Of a stretch of DNA of 64,000 bases, positions 43,393 through 52,960 are shown piece by piece. This DNA is from Streptomyces sp. SAI-127. Lineage in GTDB: Bacteria > Actinomycetota > Actinomycetes > Streptomycetales > Streptomycetaceae. The notes beneath the pieces are model-generated. The model searched no databases, was not told the origin of the DNA, and saw nothing but the letters and a program-made list of their open reading frames with translations. Position numbers and translations under genes: made by a program. Location: contig NZ_JARXYJ010000001.1 in the NCBI RefSeq assembly GCF_029894425.1, forward strand, positions 8,266,501-8,330,500, in the 5' to 3' direction. Each line of letters starts with the position of its first letter. Positions within the stretch are counted from its first letter, which is position 1.

Positions 43393-44973
43393 GTGAACAA
43401 GCGCATCCAGTGGCAGGTCCTGCCCATCGTGGCGGGCCTGGGCGCCGGTCTGCTGACCGGCTGCGGCACGGAGTCGGGGGACTCCGGCTCGGGCGGCTCC
43501 TCCGTGGTCATGGGGATGTCCGACGACGTCCTCGCCACCGACCCGGCCTCCGGCTACGACCCCGGCTCCTGGCTGTTGTTCAACAACGTCTTCCAGTCGC
43601 TGCTCAGCTTCCCCAAGGGCGGCACGGAACCGGAGCCCGACGCCGCCCAGAGCTGCGAGTTCACCGACACCAAGACCCAGGTGTACGAGTGCACGCTCAA
43701 GGGCGGCCTCAAGTTCAGCAACGGCGACCCGCTGACCTCCGAGGACGTCAAGTTCTCCTTCGACCGCACGTTGAAGATCAACGACGACGCCGGTCCCGCG
43801 ATCATGTTCCCGATGCTCGACAAGGTCGAGACACCGGACGAGAAGACGGTCGTCTTCAAGCTCAACACCCCGGACGCCACCTTCCCGAGCAAGATCGCCT
43901 CCGGCGCCGGGGCGATCGTCGACCACACGCAGTACGACGCCGACAGCCTCCGCAAGGACGGCAAGGCGGTCGGTTCCGGCCCCTACCAGCTCGACTCGTT
44001 CGACGACGACCAGGCCGTGTTCTCCGTCAACGAGAACTACAAGGGCACCGCCGACCCCCAGAACTCCGGCGTCACGCTGAAGTTCTTCCACGGCGACCAG
44101 AGCGCCCTGAAGACCGCCCTGACCGACAAGAAGGTCGACATCGCCTACCGCGGCCTGACCGCGGGGGACATCACCGACATCGAGAACGCCTCGCCCGACT
44201 CCGGTGTCGAGGTCGTCGAGGGCACCAGCGCCGAGGTCCAGCACCTCGTCTTCAACATGGACGACCCGGTCGCGGGCCGGCTCGGCGTCCGCAAGGCGAT
44301 CGCCTACCTGATCGACCGTGAAGCCCTCATCCACGACGTCTACCAGGGCACGGCGACCCCGCTCTACTCGATCATCCCGGCCGGTGTCGCGGGCCACAAC
44401 ACGGCCTTCTTCGACACCTACGGCGCCCAGCCCTCCAAGTCCAAGGCGGCCGCCGCCCTCGCCGACGACAACATCACCGGCAAGGTGAAGCTGACCCTGT
44501 GGTCGACGCCGTCCCGCTACGGCCCGGCCACCGACCAGGAACTCAAGACGATCGCCCGGCAGCTCAACGCCAGCGGCCTGTTCGACGCCGACGTGAAGTC
44601 CGTGGCCTTCGACCAGTACGAGAAGGACATCGCCGCCGGAAAGTACGGCGTCTACGTCAAGGGCTGGGTGCCCGACTACCCGGACGCCGACAACTTCACG
44701 GCCCCCTTCTTCGGCAAGGGCAACGTGCTGGACAACAACTACAGCAACAACGAGATCACCGGCTCGCTCATCCCGGAGACCGCTGCCCAGCCGGACCGCT
44801 CCGCGACGGACGACCCCTTCGGCACGCTCCAGGACATCGTCGCCGAGGACGTCCCCGTCCTGCCGGTCTGGCAGGCCAAGCAGTACGCCGTCGTCCGTGA
44901 CGACGTCTACGGCCTGGAGTACTGCCTCGACGCCTCCACGGTGTTCCGCTTCTGGGAGCTCAGCAAGGGCTGA
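43393..44973 (+). CDS. ABC transporter substrate-binding lipoprotein, family 5 (paralogue)
   Basis: A 526-residue SBP_bac_5 lipoprotein with lipobox LTGC (Cys24). It shares the layout of the preceding gene: LKGGLKFSNGDPLTSEDVKFSFDRT, FKLNTPDATFPSK, RKAIAYLIDREALIHDVYQGTATPL and WVPDYPDADNFTAPFFGKGN. The start is GTG at 43393. The pair looks like a tandem duplication that diverged in the binding lobes. A strong hairpin follows. The transported substrate is unknown. Confidence 0.92.
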   Translation: MNKRIQWQVLPIVAGLGAGLLTGCGTESGDSGSGGSSVVMGMSDDVLATDPASGYDPGSWLLFNNVFQSLLSFPKGGTEPEPDAAQSCEFTDTKTQVYECTLKGGLKFSNGDPLTSEDVKFSFDRTLKINDDAGPAIMFPMLDKVETPDEKTVVFKLNTPDATFPSKIASGAGAIVDHTQYDADSLRKDGKAVGSGPYQLDSFDDDQAVFSVNENYKGTADPQNSGVTLKFFHGDQSALKTALTDKKVDIAYRGLTAGDITDIENASPDSGVEVVEGTSAEVQHLVFNMDDPVAGRLGVRKAIAYLIDREALIHDVYQGTATPLYSIIPAGVAGHNTAFFDTYGAQPSKSKAAAALADDNITGKVKLTLWSTPSRYGPATDQELKTIARQLNASGLFDADVKSVAFDQYEKDIAAGKYGVYVKGWVPDYPDADNFTAPFFGKGNVLDNNYSNNEITGSLIPETAAQPDRSATDDPFGTLQDIVAEDVPVLPVWQAKQYAVVRDDVYGLEYCLDASTVFRFWELSKG

Positions 44974-44991
44974 TCCGACGGCCGGCAGACA

Positions 44992-45032
44992 CGAAGAGGG
45001 CGCCCCCAGTCAGGCAGGGGACGCCCTCTTCG
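44992..45032. terminator. Convergent terminator hairpin
   Basis: CGAAGAGGGCGCCCC pairs imperfectly with GGGGACGCCCTCTTCG between the second lipoprotein gene and the convergent response regulator. Confidence 0.75.
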
Positions 45033-45047
45033 CTCGTACCGCTCCCG

Positions 45048-45719
45048 CTACTGCGCGCCGGGACGCACCAGCCCGCTCTCGTACGCGTACACCGCGGCCT
45101 GCACCCGGTCCCTGAGCCCCAGCTTGGTCAGGACGTGACCGACATGCGTCTTCACGGTGGTCTCACTGACGAACAGATCCGCGGCGATCTCCGCGTTGGA
45201 CAGCCCGCGCGCCACCAGCTTCAGCACCTCGACCTCGCGGTCGGTGAGCGTGTGCAGCGTGTCCGGCACCGGCTCGTCGCCGGACGGCAGATGCGTGGCG
45301 TACTTGTCGAGGAGCCGACGCGTGATGCTCGGCGCGAGCATCGCCTCACCCGCGGCCACCACCCGGATCGCCTGCACGAGCTCGTTGGCCGGGGCGTCCT
45401 TGAGCAGGAAGCCGCTGGCCCCCGCCCGCAGCGCCTCCACCACGTACTCGTCGAGGTCGAAGGTGGTCAGCACGAGCACCTTGGCCGGGCCGTCCCGCCC
45501 GGGCCCGGTGATCTGCCGAGTCGCCTCGACACCGTCCATCCGAGGCATACGGATGTCCATGAGGACCACGTCGGGCTGGAGGGCCCGTACCTGGTCGAGA
45601 GCCTGAAGGCCGTCTCCGGCCTCGCCCACGACCGCGATGTCCTGCTCGGCCTCCAGGATCATCCGGAAGCCGGTGCGCAGCAGCGGCTGGTCGTCGACCA
45701 GTAGGACGCGGATGGCCAC
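45048..45719 (-). CDS. NarL/FixJ-type response regulator (orphan)
   Basis: A 223-residue two-domain regulator. The receiver domain has the acidic pair in LLVDDQPLL, the phospho-acceptor Asp in DVVLMDIRMPRMDGVE (about 55) and Lys in FLLKDAPA. The C-terminal LuxR-type helix-turn-helix is LTDREVEVLKLVARGLSNAEIAADLFVSETTVKTHV (about 155-190). GTG start. No sensor kinase is adjacent, so it may pair with a distant kinase. The 14-bp gap from the nuclease gene upstream suggests possible co-transcription with it. Confidence 0.92.
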   Translation of the reverse strand: MAIRVLLVDDQPLLRTGFRMILEAEQDIAVVGEAGDGLQALDQVRALQPDVVLMDIRMPRMDGVEATRQITGPGRDGPAKVLVLTTFDLDEYVVEALRAGASGFLLKDAPANELVQAIRVVAAGEAMLAPSITRRLLDKYATHLPSGDEPVPDTLHTLTDREVEVLKLVARGLSNAEIAADLFVSETTVKTHVGHVLTKLGLRDRVQAAVYAYESGLVRPGAQ

Positions 45720-45733
45720 GTAAGTCTCCTTCG

Positions 45734-46705
45734 CTAGTCCGGCCCCATTCTGCCCTGCTCACCGATCTCGGACGTCACCGGCAGTGGGTAGGGCGGGGGA
45801 GTGCCGCCGAACTCCGGGCAGTGCTCCTGGTGGTCGCACCAGCCGCACAGCTTGGTCGGGCGCGGCCGCCAGTCGCCCGTCTCCGTCGCCTGCCGGATCG
45901 CCTCCCACAGCGCCAGCAGCTTGCGCTCGACGCGCTCCAGGTCGGCGAGGACGGGGTCGTACGTCAGCACGTCACCGCTGCCGAGGTAGACGAGCTGGAG
46001 CCGGCGCGGGATCACGTTCTTCAGCCGCCACACCACCAGGGCGTAGAACTTCATCTGGAACAGCGCGCCCTCGGCGTACTCGGGCCGGGGCGCCTTGCCG
46101 GTCTTGTAGTCGACGATCCGCACCTCACCGGTCGGCGCCACGTCGACCCGGTCGATGATCCCGCGCAGCCTCAGCCCCGAGTCCAGCTCCGCCTCGACGA
46201 ACAGCTCCCGCTCCGCGGGCTCCAGGCGTGTCGGATCCTCCAGCGTGAACCACCGCTCGACCAGCCGCTCCGCCTCACCGAGCCACAGCGCCAGCCGCTC
46301 GCCGTCCGGATCGTCGGCGAACAGCTCCACCACCTCGGGCCGGCTCTCCCTGAGCCGGTCCCACTGGCCGGGGACGAGCGACTTGGCCCGGGGCGCGGTG
46401 CGCTCGGTGGCCGGGGCGTCGAAGAGCCGCTCCAGGACCGAGTGCACCAGGGTCCCCCGGGTCGCCGCCTCGCTCGGCTTCTCCGGAAGCCGGTCGATCA
46501 CCCGGAACCGGTAGAGCAGCGGACACTGCATGAAGTCATTGGCACGAGAGGGGGAGAGGGAGGCCGGCGCTATGGCGGCAGGCCGCGATACCTCTACAGC
46601 CCCCTCCGCCGTACCCTCTGCCGTCGGTTCGGCCGTGACCGGCTCCACCGCCGCCCCCGGGTCGCCGCTCGCGGCTTCCGCCGTGTCCTCGGTGCTCGTC
46701 TCCAT
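45734..46705 (-). CDS. RecB-family PD-(D/E)XK nuclease with Fe-S cluster motif
   Basis: A 323-residue nuclease. The N-terminal 45 residues are Glu/Ala-rich and disordered. The RecB-like core shows SPSRANDFMQCPLLYRFRV (first cluster Cys), the His region RGTLVHSVLERLF, the catalytic GIIDRVDVAPTGEVRIVDYKTGKAP (Asp, Asp, Lys) and the C-terminal CGWCDHQEHC, which with the first Cys gives a four-cysteine Fe-S site as in AddB and Cas4. Probably acts on DNA ends. The ATG at 46705 is chosen. The open frame continues upstream antisense to the site-2 protease gene and is not coding there. Confidence 0.88.
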   Translation of the reverse strand: METSTEDTAEAASGDPGAAVEPVTAEPTAEGTAEGAVEVSRPAAIAPASLSPSRANDFMQCPLLYRFRVIDRLPEKPSEAATRGTLVHSVLERLFDAPATERTAPRAKSLVPGQWDRLRESRPEVVELFADDPDGERLALWLGEAERLVERWFTLEDPTRLEPAERELFVEAELDSGLRLRGIIDRVDVAPTGEVRIVDYKTGKAPRPEYAEGALFQMKFYALVVWRLKNVIPRRLQLVYLGSGDVLTYDPVLADLERVERKLLALWEAIRQATETGDWRPRPTKLCGWCDHQEHCPEFGGTPPPYPLPVTSEIGEQGRMGPD

Positions 46706-46880
46706 GACCACAGACCATACGGCCCGCCACTGACAGTGACCCACTCGCGGCCGTGACCGCCGTGCCCCCTGAGGAAACACGGGGGGTGCCGGGGCGGAAC
46801 GCGTCGCGACCGCCGCATACCATCGACCCGAGACCCTTCCGCACGGCAGGCGCGGAAGACGCTTCGAACGAGGGGACATC

Positions 46881-48842
46881 GTGGACGAGAGCGGCGGGAG
46901 CGGGCAGCCGCGGTCCGGCAAGGACCGGCCGGCCAAGCCCCACGCAGGGCACACGGCCCACACCACCGACCCCACGACCCCCGACCCGCACGAGAACGGA
47001 ACCGGGGCGTCCACCACGAACCCCGCCGGTGCTTCCGCACAGGACGCCGACACACCCCGACCCGGCGGGGCCACTGACGCCGCCCCGGCCGACCGACCCA
47101 CCGCGGATGACAACCCCGCCCAGGAACCGCCAGCGACCACCTCCGAGGCCGGCGCCGGGCCCGAGGGGAGCCGCCGCCCGTCGGAACCGCCGATGTCCGA
47201 CGACACCGGCCCTTCGCCACGAGCGGCCGACGACCCGGTCGAAGCCGACGCTGCCTCCGCGGCGGGCGGCCCGGAGACCGCCACCGAGCCCGAGGGGAGT
47301 CGGCGCCCGTCGGAACCGTCAACGGCCGACGACACCGGCCCCGTGGCACGAGCGGCCGACGACCCTTCCGAGGCCGGCGGCGGCCCCGTTGAAGCCGACG
47401 CAGTTCACGCGGCGGGCGGTCTCCCGGAGACGGGCGCTGAGCCCGGGGAGAGTCGGCGCCCGTCCGACGCCCCCGTACCCGCCCCGGAGGCCGACGCGTC
47501 GGCAAGCGAGGGCGCGAGTGCGGCTGATGGGCACGACCGCACCCAGGGCGGTCACCGACAGCCCTCACCCCCCGCCGACCCGCACAAACCCGAAGGGCCG
47601 GACGCAGGCCACACCCCTGCGGCCTTCCACGACGAGCACCGCACCCTCGCCCACTCCGGCGCCCCCAAGAACCCCCCGCCCCCGTCCCCCCAGCCCCGCG
47701 GCGGCCTGCTGATGGGACGCCCCTTCGGTGTGCCCGTCTACGTCGCCCCCAGCTGGTTCCTCGTCGCCGCGCTCATCACCTGGGTGTTCGGCGGCCAGCT
47801 GGACCGCGTGCTGCCGGAGCTCGGCGCCGCCCGCTACCTCGTCTCCCTCTTCTTCGCGGTCGCCTTCTACGCCTCCGTCCTCATCCACGAACTGGCGCAC
47901 ACCGTCGCCGCACTGCGCTTCAAGCTCCCCGTCCGCCGCATCCAGCTCCAGTTCTTCGGCGGCGTCTCCGAGATCGAGAAAGAGGCCGAGACCCCCGGCC
48001 GGGAGTTCGTACTGGCCTTCGTCGGCCCGCTGCTCTCCCTGATCCTCGCCGGCCTCTTCTACCTCGCCATGCAGCCCGTCGAACCCGGCACCGTCCCGGG
48101 CGTCCTGCTCGCCGGCCTGATGGTCTCCAACCTCATCGTGGCCGCCTTCAACCTCCTGCCCGGCCTCCCCCTCGACGGCGGCCGCATGCTCCGCGCCGTC
48201 GTCTGGAAGATCACCGGCAGGCCCATGAGCGGCACCATCGCCGCCGCCTGGGTCGGCCGCGCCCTCGCCGTCTGCGTCCTCATCGGCCTCCCCCTGCTCA
48301 CCCAGTCCGGAGCGCTCGGCTCCTCCGCCGAGGACAACGTCGGCATGGACACGGTCATGGACGCCCTGCTCGCCGCGATCCTCGCCGCGATCATCTGGAC
48401 CGGCGCCGGCAACAGCCTGCGCATGGCACGCCTGCGCGAACACCTCCCCGACCTGCGCGCCCGCACCCTCACCCGCCGCGCCGTCCCCGTGGAGACCGAC
48501 ACCCCCCTCTCCGAGGCCCTGCGCCGCGCCAACGCCGCCGGTGCCCGCGCCCTGGTCGTCGTCGACGCCGAGGGCACCCCGCTCTCCCTCGTCCGCGAGG
48601 CCGCCATCGTCGGCGTACCCGAACACCGCCGACCCTGGGTCGCCGTCAGCGGCCTCGCCCAGGACCTCACCGACGGCATGCGCGTCTCCGCGGAGCTCGC
48701 GGGCGAGGACCTGCTGGACACCCTGCGCGCGACCCCCGCCACCGAATACCTCGTGGTCGAGCAGACCGGCGAGATCTACGGCGTCCTGTCCGCGGCCGAC
48801 GTGGAACGCGCCTTCGTGAAGGCCATGGCCAGACCGTCCTAG
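46881..48842 (+). CDS. M50 site-2 protease with CBS pair and long repetitive N-terminal extension
   Basis: A 653-residue intramembrane metalloprotease. Residues 1-270 are disordered and Pro/Asp/Ala-rich with imperfect tandem repeats keyed by PEGSRRPSEP and AADDPxEA. Residues about 280-530 carry the membrane protease with zinc motif HELAHTVAAL (about 337) and the second ligand motif NLLPGLPLDGGRML. The C-terminus has a CBS-domain pair (SEALRRANAAGARALVVVD). It probably cleaves a membrane-bound regulator such as an anti-sigma factor. The GTG start follows GAGGGGAC. The repeats are unusual for the family. Confidence 0.9.
   Translation: MDESGGSGQPRSGKDRPAKPHAGHTAHTTDPTTPDPHENGTGASTTNPAGASAQDADTPRPGGATDAAPADRPTADDNPAQEPPATTSEAGAGPEGSRRPSEPPMSDDTGPSPRAADDPVEADAASAAGGPETATEPEGSRRPSEPSTADDTGPVARAADDPSEAGGGPVEADAVHAAGGLPETGAEPGESRRPSDAPVPAPEADASASEGASAADGHDRTQGGHRQPSPPADPHKPEGPDAGHTPAAFHDEHRTLAHSGAPKNPPPPSPQPRGGLLMGRPFGVPVYVAPSWFLVAALITWVFGGQLDRVLPELGAARYLVSLFFAVAFYASVLIHELAHTVAALRFKLPVRRIQLQFFGGVSEIEKEAETPGREFVLAFVGPLLSLILAGLFYLAMQPVEPGTVPGVLLAGLMVSNLIVAAFNLLPGLPLDGGRMLRAVVWKITGRPMSGTIAAAWVGRALAVCVLIGLPLLTQSGALGSSAEDNVGMDTVMDALLAAILAAIIWTGAGNSLRMARLREHLPDLRARTLTRRAVPVETDTPLSEALRRANAAGARALVVVDAEGTPLSLVREAAIVGVPEHRRPWVAVSGLAQDLTDGMRVSAELAGEDLLDTLRATPATEYLVVEQTGEIYGVLSAADVERAFVKAMARPS
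47160..47480 (+). repeat. Imperfect tandem repeats inside the site-2 protease gene
   Basis: Units begin at 47160, 47289 and 47442 (periods 129 and 153 nt, all in frame; the third is partial). Each starts with codons for P-E-G-S-R-R-P-S or a close variant and includes DDTGP and RAADDP. Confidence 0.7.
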
Positions 48843-48868
48843 TGGTCGGCGGCCCCTCCGGGGACCGG

Positions 48869-48880
48869 TAGGCTGTTCAC
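48869..48880 (+). promoter_or_regulatory. -10 element of leaderless trmI transcript
   Basis: TAGGCT at 48869-48874 ends 6 nt before the ATG at 48881. No ribosome site is present. Confidence 0.5.
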
Positions 48881-49783
48881 ATGTCCGAACCGACCGGTGC
48901 CGCCCGCAGGCGCGGGCCCTTCAAGGTCGGGGACCAGGTTCAGCTGACCGACCCCAAGGGCCGCCACTACACGTTCACGCTCGAAGAGGGAAAGAACTTC
49001 CACACCCACAAGGGTTCCTTCCCGCACGACGAGCTGATCGGCGCACCCGAGGGCAGCGTTGTCCGCACCACCGGTAACGTCGCCTACCTCGCGCTGCGCC
49101 CCCTGCTCCCCGACTACGTCCTGTCCATGCCCCGCGGCGCCGCCGTGGTCTACCCCAAGGACGCGGGGCAGATCCTCGCCTTCGCCGACATCTTCCCCGG
49201 CGCCCGCGTCGTGGAAGCCGGCGTCGGCTCCGGCTCGCTCAGCAGCTTCCTGCTGCGCGCCATCGGCGACCAGGGCATGCTGCACAGCTACGAGCGCCGC
49301 GAGGACTTCGCCGAGATCGCCCAGCAGAACGTGGAGCGCTACTTCGGCGGCCCGCACCCCGCCTGGCAGCTCACCGTAGGCGACCTCCAGGACAACCTCT
49401 CCGACGCCGACGTCGACCGCGTCATCCTCGACATGCTCGCCCCCTGGGAGTGCCTCGAGGCCGTCTCCAAGGCGCTCGTCCCCGGCGGCATCCTGTGCTG
49501 CTACGTCGCCACCACCACCCAGCTCGCCCGGACCGTCGAGTCCATCCGCGAGATCGGCTCCTTCAACGAGCCGACCTCCTGGGAGTCGATGATCCGCAAC
49601 TGGCACGTGGAAGGCCTGGCCGTCCGCCCGGACCACCGCATGATCGGCCACACCGGCTTCCTGCTCACCGCCCGCCGCCTCGCCGACGGCGTCGAGCCCC
49701 CCATGCGCCGACGCCGCCCCGCCAAGGGCGCCTACGGCGAGGACTACACCGGCCCCAACGCCGACGGGGGCTCCGGCCGCTAG
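48881..49783 (+). CDS. trmI: tRNA (adenine-58-N1)-methyltransferase
   Basis: A 300-residue SAM-dependent enzyme making m1A58 in the tRNA T loop. The N-terminal small barrel (about 10-60) precedes the Rossmann domain with VVEAGVGSGSLSSFLLRA (SAM motif I, about 107-124), YERREDFAEIAQ (motif II) and DVDRVILDMLAPWE (motif IV, about 180-193). The basic C-terminal tail (RRRRPAKGAYGED) is likely a tRNA contact. It sits near the proteasome genes, as recalled for actinobacteria. Confidence 0.93.
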   Translation: MSEPTGAARRRGPFKVGDQVQLTDPKGRHYTFTLEEGKNFHTHKGSFPHDELIGAPEGSVVRTTGNVAYLALRPLLPDYVLSMPRGAAVVYPKDAGQILAFADIFPGARVVEAGVGSGSLSSFLLRAIGDQGMLHSYERREDFAEIAQQNVERYFGGPHPAWQLTVGDLQDNLSDADVDRVILDMLAPWECLEAVSKALVPGGILCCYVATTTQLARTVESIREIGSFNEPTSWESMIRNWHVEGLAVRPDHRMIGHTGFLLTARRLADGVEPPMRRRRPAKGAYGEDYTGPNADGGSGR

Positions 49784-49810
49784 GGCGGCCCCGTGCCGCA
49801 GTCAACGTAC

Positions 49811-49861
49811 AGGCGCCGGGGTGGAGTTCCCGCAGACCAGGGGAACTCCACCCCGGCGCCT
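49811..49861 (+). terminator. Strong terminator after trmI
   Basis: A long near-perfect stem: GGCGCCGGGGTGGAGTTCCC with its complement at 49840-49860, then TTCGTG. Confidence 0.8.
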
Positions 49862-49999
49862 TCGTGTTGAGGGAGCGACGGAAACCGCCGTACGGCAACC
49901 CGGACAAGTACCCACCCCGCCGTTTCCCCGACCTGTGACGTGTGGCACCATGCTGGCCACCCCACCCCCACCGGCACGCCCTCACAGGAGACGCTCCTA

Positions 50000-50578
50000 G
50001 TGCAGCAATCCGCCGTCCCGGAACTGGCACACACGCACACCCGCCCGATCCACTGGGTCGCCACCGCCACCGCCGTGGCAGGCGTCGTGGCCTTCTCCTC
50101 GGTCCTGCAGCCCAACCCGGCAACGGCGGCCCAGGCGGCCGGCCACGAGGCCAGAACCGCCCCCGTGGTCGCGACCGCCCCCGATCCCGCGGACGTCCAC
50201 TTCCCGATCGACTGCGGACCCGTCAAGGCGAAGATCCAGAAACAGGTCTCCGGAGACCTCGACGGCGACGGACGGCCGGAAACAGTCGTCGTGGTGCACT
50301 GCGACGCCCCCATGGGCACCCCGCCCGACGCCGTCTACGTCATCACACGCGCGAAGGACACCGGTGAACCCCGTGTCGTCGCCACCCTGCTGAGCCCGAA
50401 GACCCGCAACACCGTCACCGACTTCACGGTGAGCGACGGCAGCGTCCTCGCGACCCTGCTCGGCTACTCCACGTCCGACGTACCCAGTTGCTGTCCGGAC
50501 GTGAAGGACAAGGCGAAGTGGCAGTGGAAGGACGGCGCGTTCGTCCGCTCGACCCCCGCGGGCACGCACACCGTCTGA
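50000..50578 (+). CDS. Small exported or membrane-anchored hypothetical protein
   Basis: A 192-residue protein. A single hydrophobic helix (about 18-34, WVATATAVAGVVAFSS) follows a short His/Arg N-terminus, consistent with a signal or anchor. The extracellular part has a Ca2+-binding-like FG-GAP motif, SGDLDGDGRPETVVVVHC, and a Cys-Cys pair (PSCCPDV). The GTG at 50000 is preferred (GGAG at 49987). No catalytic motif; function unknown. Confidence 0.72.
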   Translation: MQQSAVPELAHTHTRPIHWVATATAVAGVVAFSSVLQPNPATAAQAAGHEARTAPVVATAPDPADVHFPIDCGPVKAKIQKQVSGDLDGDGRPETVVVVHCDAPMGTPPDAVYVITRAKDTGEPRVVATLLSPKTRNTVTDFTVSDGSVLATLLGYSTSDVPSCCPDVKDKAKWQWKDGAFVRSTPAGTHTV

Positions 50579-50635
50579 CCGAAGCGATCACATCTGTGAG
50601 AAATCAGACAGCGGTCACGCACGGTGGCTTTGTCG

Positions 50636-50941
50636 TCACTCTGCGTCCGGTCCGTAGATCTCGACCCTGTCCGAAACTCGACGTACATGGATGCAGTCGC
50701 CAGGACACTCCTTCGCCGAGTCGACCACATCGTTGAGAAGCGGCAGCGGTACGGGCGTTGTGGCGCCCCTGTCCTGCAGAAGCTCGTCGTCCGAGCCCTT
50801 CACATAGGCCAGACCGTCGATGTCCAGCTCGAACACCTCGGGCGCGTACTGGGCACAGATGCCGTCACCGGTACAGAGATCCTGGTCGATCCAGACCTCC
50901 AGGGTCTCGCCGTCGGCCCCGACCTCCTGCTGCACTCTCAT
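50636..50941 (-). CDS. Ferredoxin ([3Fe-4S] type)
   Basis: A 101-residue electron carrier. The cluster motif is CTGDGIC (a CxxDxxC variant in which Asp replaces the second Cys), with the remaining ligand in ECPGDCIHV. This pattern fits [3Fe-4S] ferredoxins that serve cytochromes P450 and other oxidoreductases, though no P450 gene is adjacent. It is divergent from arc, and the two genes share a 244-bp promoter region. Confidence 0.88.
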   Translation of the reverse strand: MRVQQEVGADGETLEVWIDQDLCTGDGICAQYAPEVFELDIDGLAYVKGSDDELLQDRGATTPVPLPLLNDVVDSAKECPGDCIHVRRVSDRVEIYGPDAE

Positions 50942-51141
50942 CTCTCCTGCCGTTTATGCGCCGGGCCGAACGGGAATCCGGCCAGCTCTGACGGGTGTTG
51001 AACACTTCGACCCTACCTTCGGCAGCTTTCCAATCTTGTTCGGTGGGTATTCCCCTGGCGTGAGGGAGAGCGCAAGGGTGAAGATCGGACACACCTCGAC
51101 AGTCTTTGTGATCTAGGGGTTTCAATCGACACCCACCCAGG

Positions 51142-51147
51142 TAGGGT
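51142..51147 (+). promoter_or_regulatory. Probable -10 element of arc
   Basis: TAGGGT lies within the decamer GTAGGGTCTG (51141-51150), which also occurs upstream of pup (54821-54830). The start codon follows 39 nt downstream. Confidence 0.4.
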
Positions 51148-51185
51148 CTGGAAGCGTCCAGCTCCCCTTGGAGGAGGTGAGGACC

Positions 51186-52952
51186 GTGGCAGCCCACGAC
51201 GACGACATGAACCGCGGCATCCGCCCGGGACGAGGGTCCGACGACCCGTCCGGGCAGATTGCCTACCTTGAGCAGGAGATCGCCGTCCTGCGACGCAAGC
51301 TCGCCGACTCTCCGCGACACACGAGGATTCTCGAAGAGCGGATCGTCGAGCTGCAGACCAACCTGGCCGGCGTGTCCGCCCAGAACGAGCGACTCGCCAA
51401 CACGCTCCGTGAGGCCCGCGACCAGATCGTGGCCCTCAAGGAGGAGGTCGACCGGCTCGCACAGCCGCCGGCCGGCTTCGGCGTCTTCCTCGAAGCGAAC
51501 GAGGACGGCACCGCCGACATCTTCACCGGCGGCCGCAAACTGCGGGTGAACGTCAGCCCCAGCGTCGAACTCGAAGAGCTCCGGCGCGGCCAGGAAGTGA
51601 TGCTCAACGAAGCTCTCAACGTGGTCGAGGCCATGGAGTACGAGAGCGTCGGCGACATCGTCACCCTCAAGGAGATCCTCGAGGACGGCGAGCGCGCCCT
51701 GGTGCAGGGCCACACGGACGAGGAGCGGGTGGTGCGGCTCGCCGAACCGCTGCTCGACGTGACCATCCGCCCCGGCGACGCCTTGCTCCTCGAACCGCGC
51801 TCCGGCTACGTCTACGAGGTCGTGCCCAAGAGCGAGGTCGAGGAACTCGTCCTCGAAGAAGTCCCCGACATCGGCTACGAACAGATCGGCGGACTCGGCG
51901 GCCAGATCGAGGCCATCCGAGACGCCGTCGAGCTCCCGTACCTCTACCCGGACCTGTTCAAGGAGCACGAACTGCGCCCGCCCAAGGGCGTCCTGCTCTA
52001 CGGACCCCCCGGATGCGGCAAGACGCTCATCGCCAAGGCCGTCGCCAACTCGCTGGCCAAGAAGGTCGCCGAGGTCACCGGCCAGGCCACCGGCAAGAGC
52101 TTCTTCCTCAACATCAAGGGCCCCGAGCTCCTCAACAAGTACGTCGGTGAGACCGAGCGGCAGATCCGCCTCGTCTTCCAGCGTGCGAGGGAGAAGGCCA
52201 GCGAGGGCACACCCGTCATCGTCTTCTTCGACGAGATGGAATCCCTCTTCCGCACCCGCGGCTCCGGTGTCAGCTCGGACGTGGAGAACACCATCGTCCC
52301 CCAGCTGCTCGCCGAGATCGACGGCGTGGAAGGCCTGCAGAACGTGGTCGTGATCGGCGCCTCCAACCGTGAGGACATGATCGACCCCGCCATCCTGCGC
52401 CCCGGCCGCCTGGACGTGAAGATCAAGATCGAGCGTCCCGACGCCGAGGCCGCCAAGGACATCTTCGCCAAGTACCTCACCGAGCGCCTCCCGCTGCACT
52501 CCGACGACGTCGGCGAGCACGGCGGCAGCAAGGCCACCACCGTCCAGAGCATGATCCAGACGGCCGTGGAACACATGTACGCCGAATCCGAGGAAAACCG
52601 CTTCCTGGAAGTCACCTACGCCAACGGCGACAAGGAAGTCCTCTACTTCAAGGACTTCAACTCCGGCGCCATGATCGAGAACATCGTGGGCCGCGCCAAG
52701 AAGATGGCGATCAAGGACTTCCTCGATCACAACGCCAAGGGTCTCCGCGTCTCCCACCTCCTCCAGGCCTGCGTGGACGAGTTCAAGGAGAACGAGGACC
52801 TGCCCAACACCACCAACCCCGACGACTGGGCCCGCATCTCCGGCAAGAAGGGCGAGCGGATCGTCTACATCCGTACGCTCATCACCGGAAAGCAGGGCGC
52901 CGACACCGGGCGCTCCATCGACACGGTGGCGAACACCGGTCAGTACCTGTAA
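51186..52952 (+). CDS. arc: Proteasome-associated AAA+ ATPase (ARC/Mpa)
   Basis: A 588-residue hexameric unfoldase that recruits Pup and feeds pupylated proteins into the 20S core. An N-terminal coiled coil (about 15-85, [15 protein letters not shown]...[15 protein letters not shown]) is followed by two OB folds (about 90-240). The AAA module has Walker A GPPGCGKT (about 275), Walker [10 protein letters not shown] and sensor [15 protein letters not shown]. The C-terminus ends GQYL, the tail that docks on the 20S alpha ring. The GTG at 51186 with GGAGGTGAGG upstream is preferred over a TTG at 51168. Confidence 0.96.
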   Translation: MAAHDDDMNRGIRPGRGSDDPSGQIAYLEQEIAVLRRKLADSPRHTRILEERIVELQTNLAGVSAQNERLANTLREARDQIVALKEEVDRLAQPPAGFGVFLEANEDGTADIFTGGRKLRVNVSPSVELEELRRGQEVMLNEALNVVEAMEYESVGDIVTLKEILEDGERALVQGHTDEERVVRLAEPLLDVTIRPGDALLLEPRSGYVYEVVPKSEVEELVLEEVPDIGYEQIGGLGGQIEAIRDAVELPYLYPDLFKEHELRPPKGVLLYGPPGCGKTLIAKAVANSLAKKVAEVTGQATGKSFFLNIKGPELLNKYVGETERQIRLVFQRAREKASEGTPVIVFFDEMESLFRTRGSGVSSDVENTIVPQLLAEIDGVEGLQNVVVIGASNREDMIDPAILRPGRLDVKIKIERPDAEAAKDIFAKYLTERLPLHSDDVGEHGGSKATTVQSMIQTAVEHMYAESEENRFLEVTYANGDKEVLYFKDFNSGAMIENIVGRAKKMAIKDFLDHNAKGLRVSHLLQACVDEFKENEDLPNTTNPDDWARISGKKGERIVYIRTLITGKQGADTGRSIDTVANTGQYL

Positions 52953-52960
52953 AGACAGGG

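Noticed and set aside
45734..47335. 533-codon version of the RecB-like nuclease
   Set aside because: The extra N-terminal 210 codons are antisense to the site-2 protease repeats and to the divergent promoter. The ATG at 46705 gives a normal protein.
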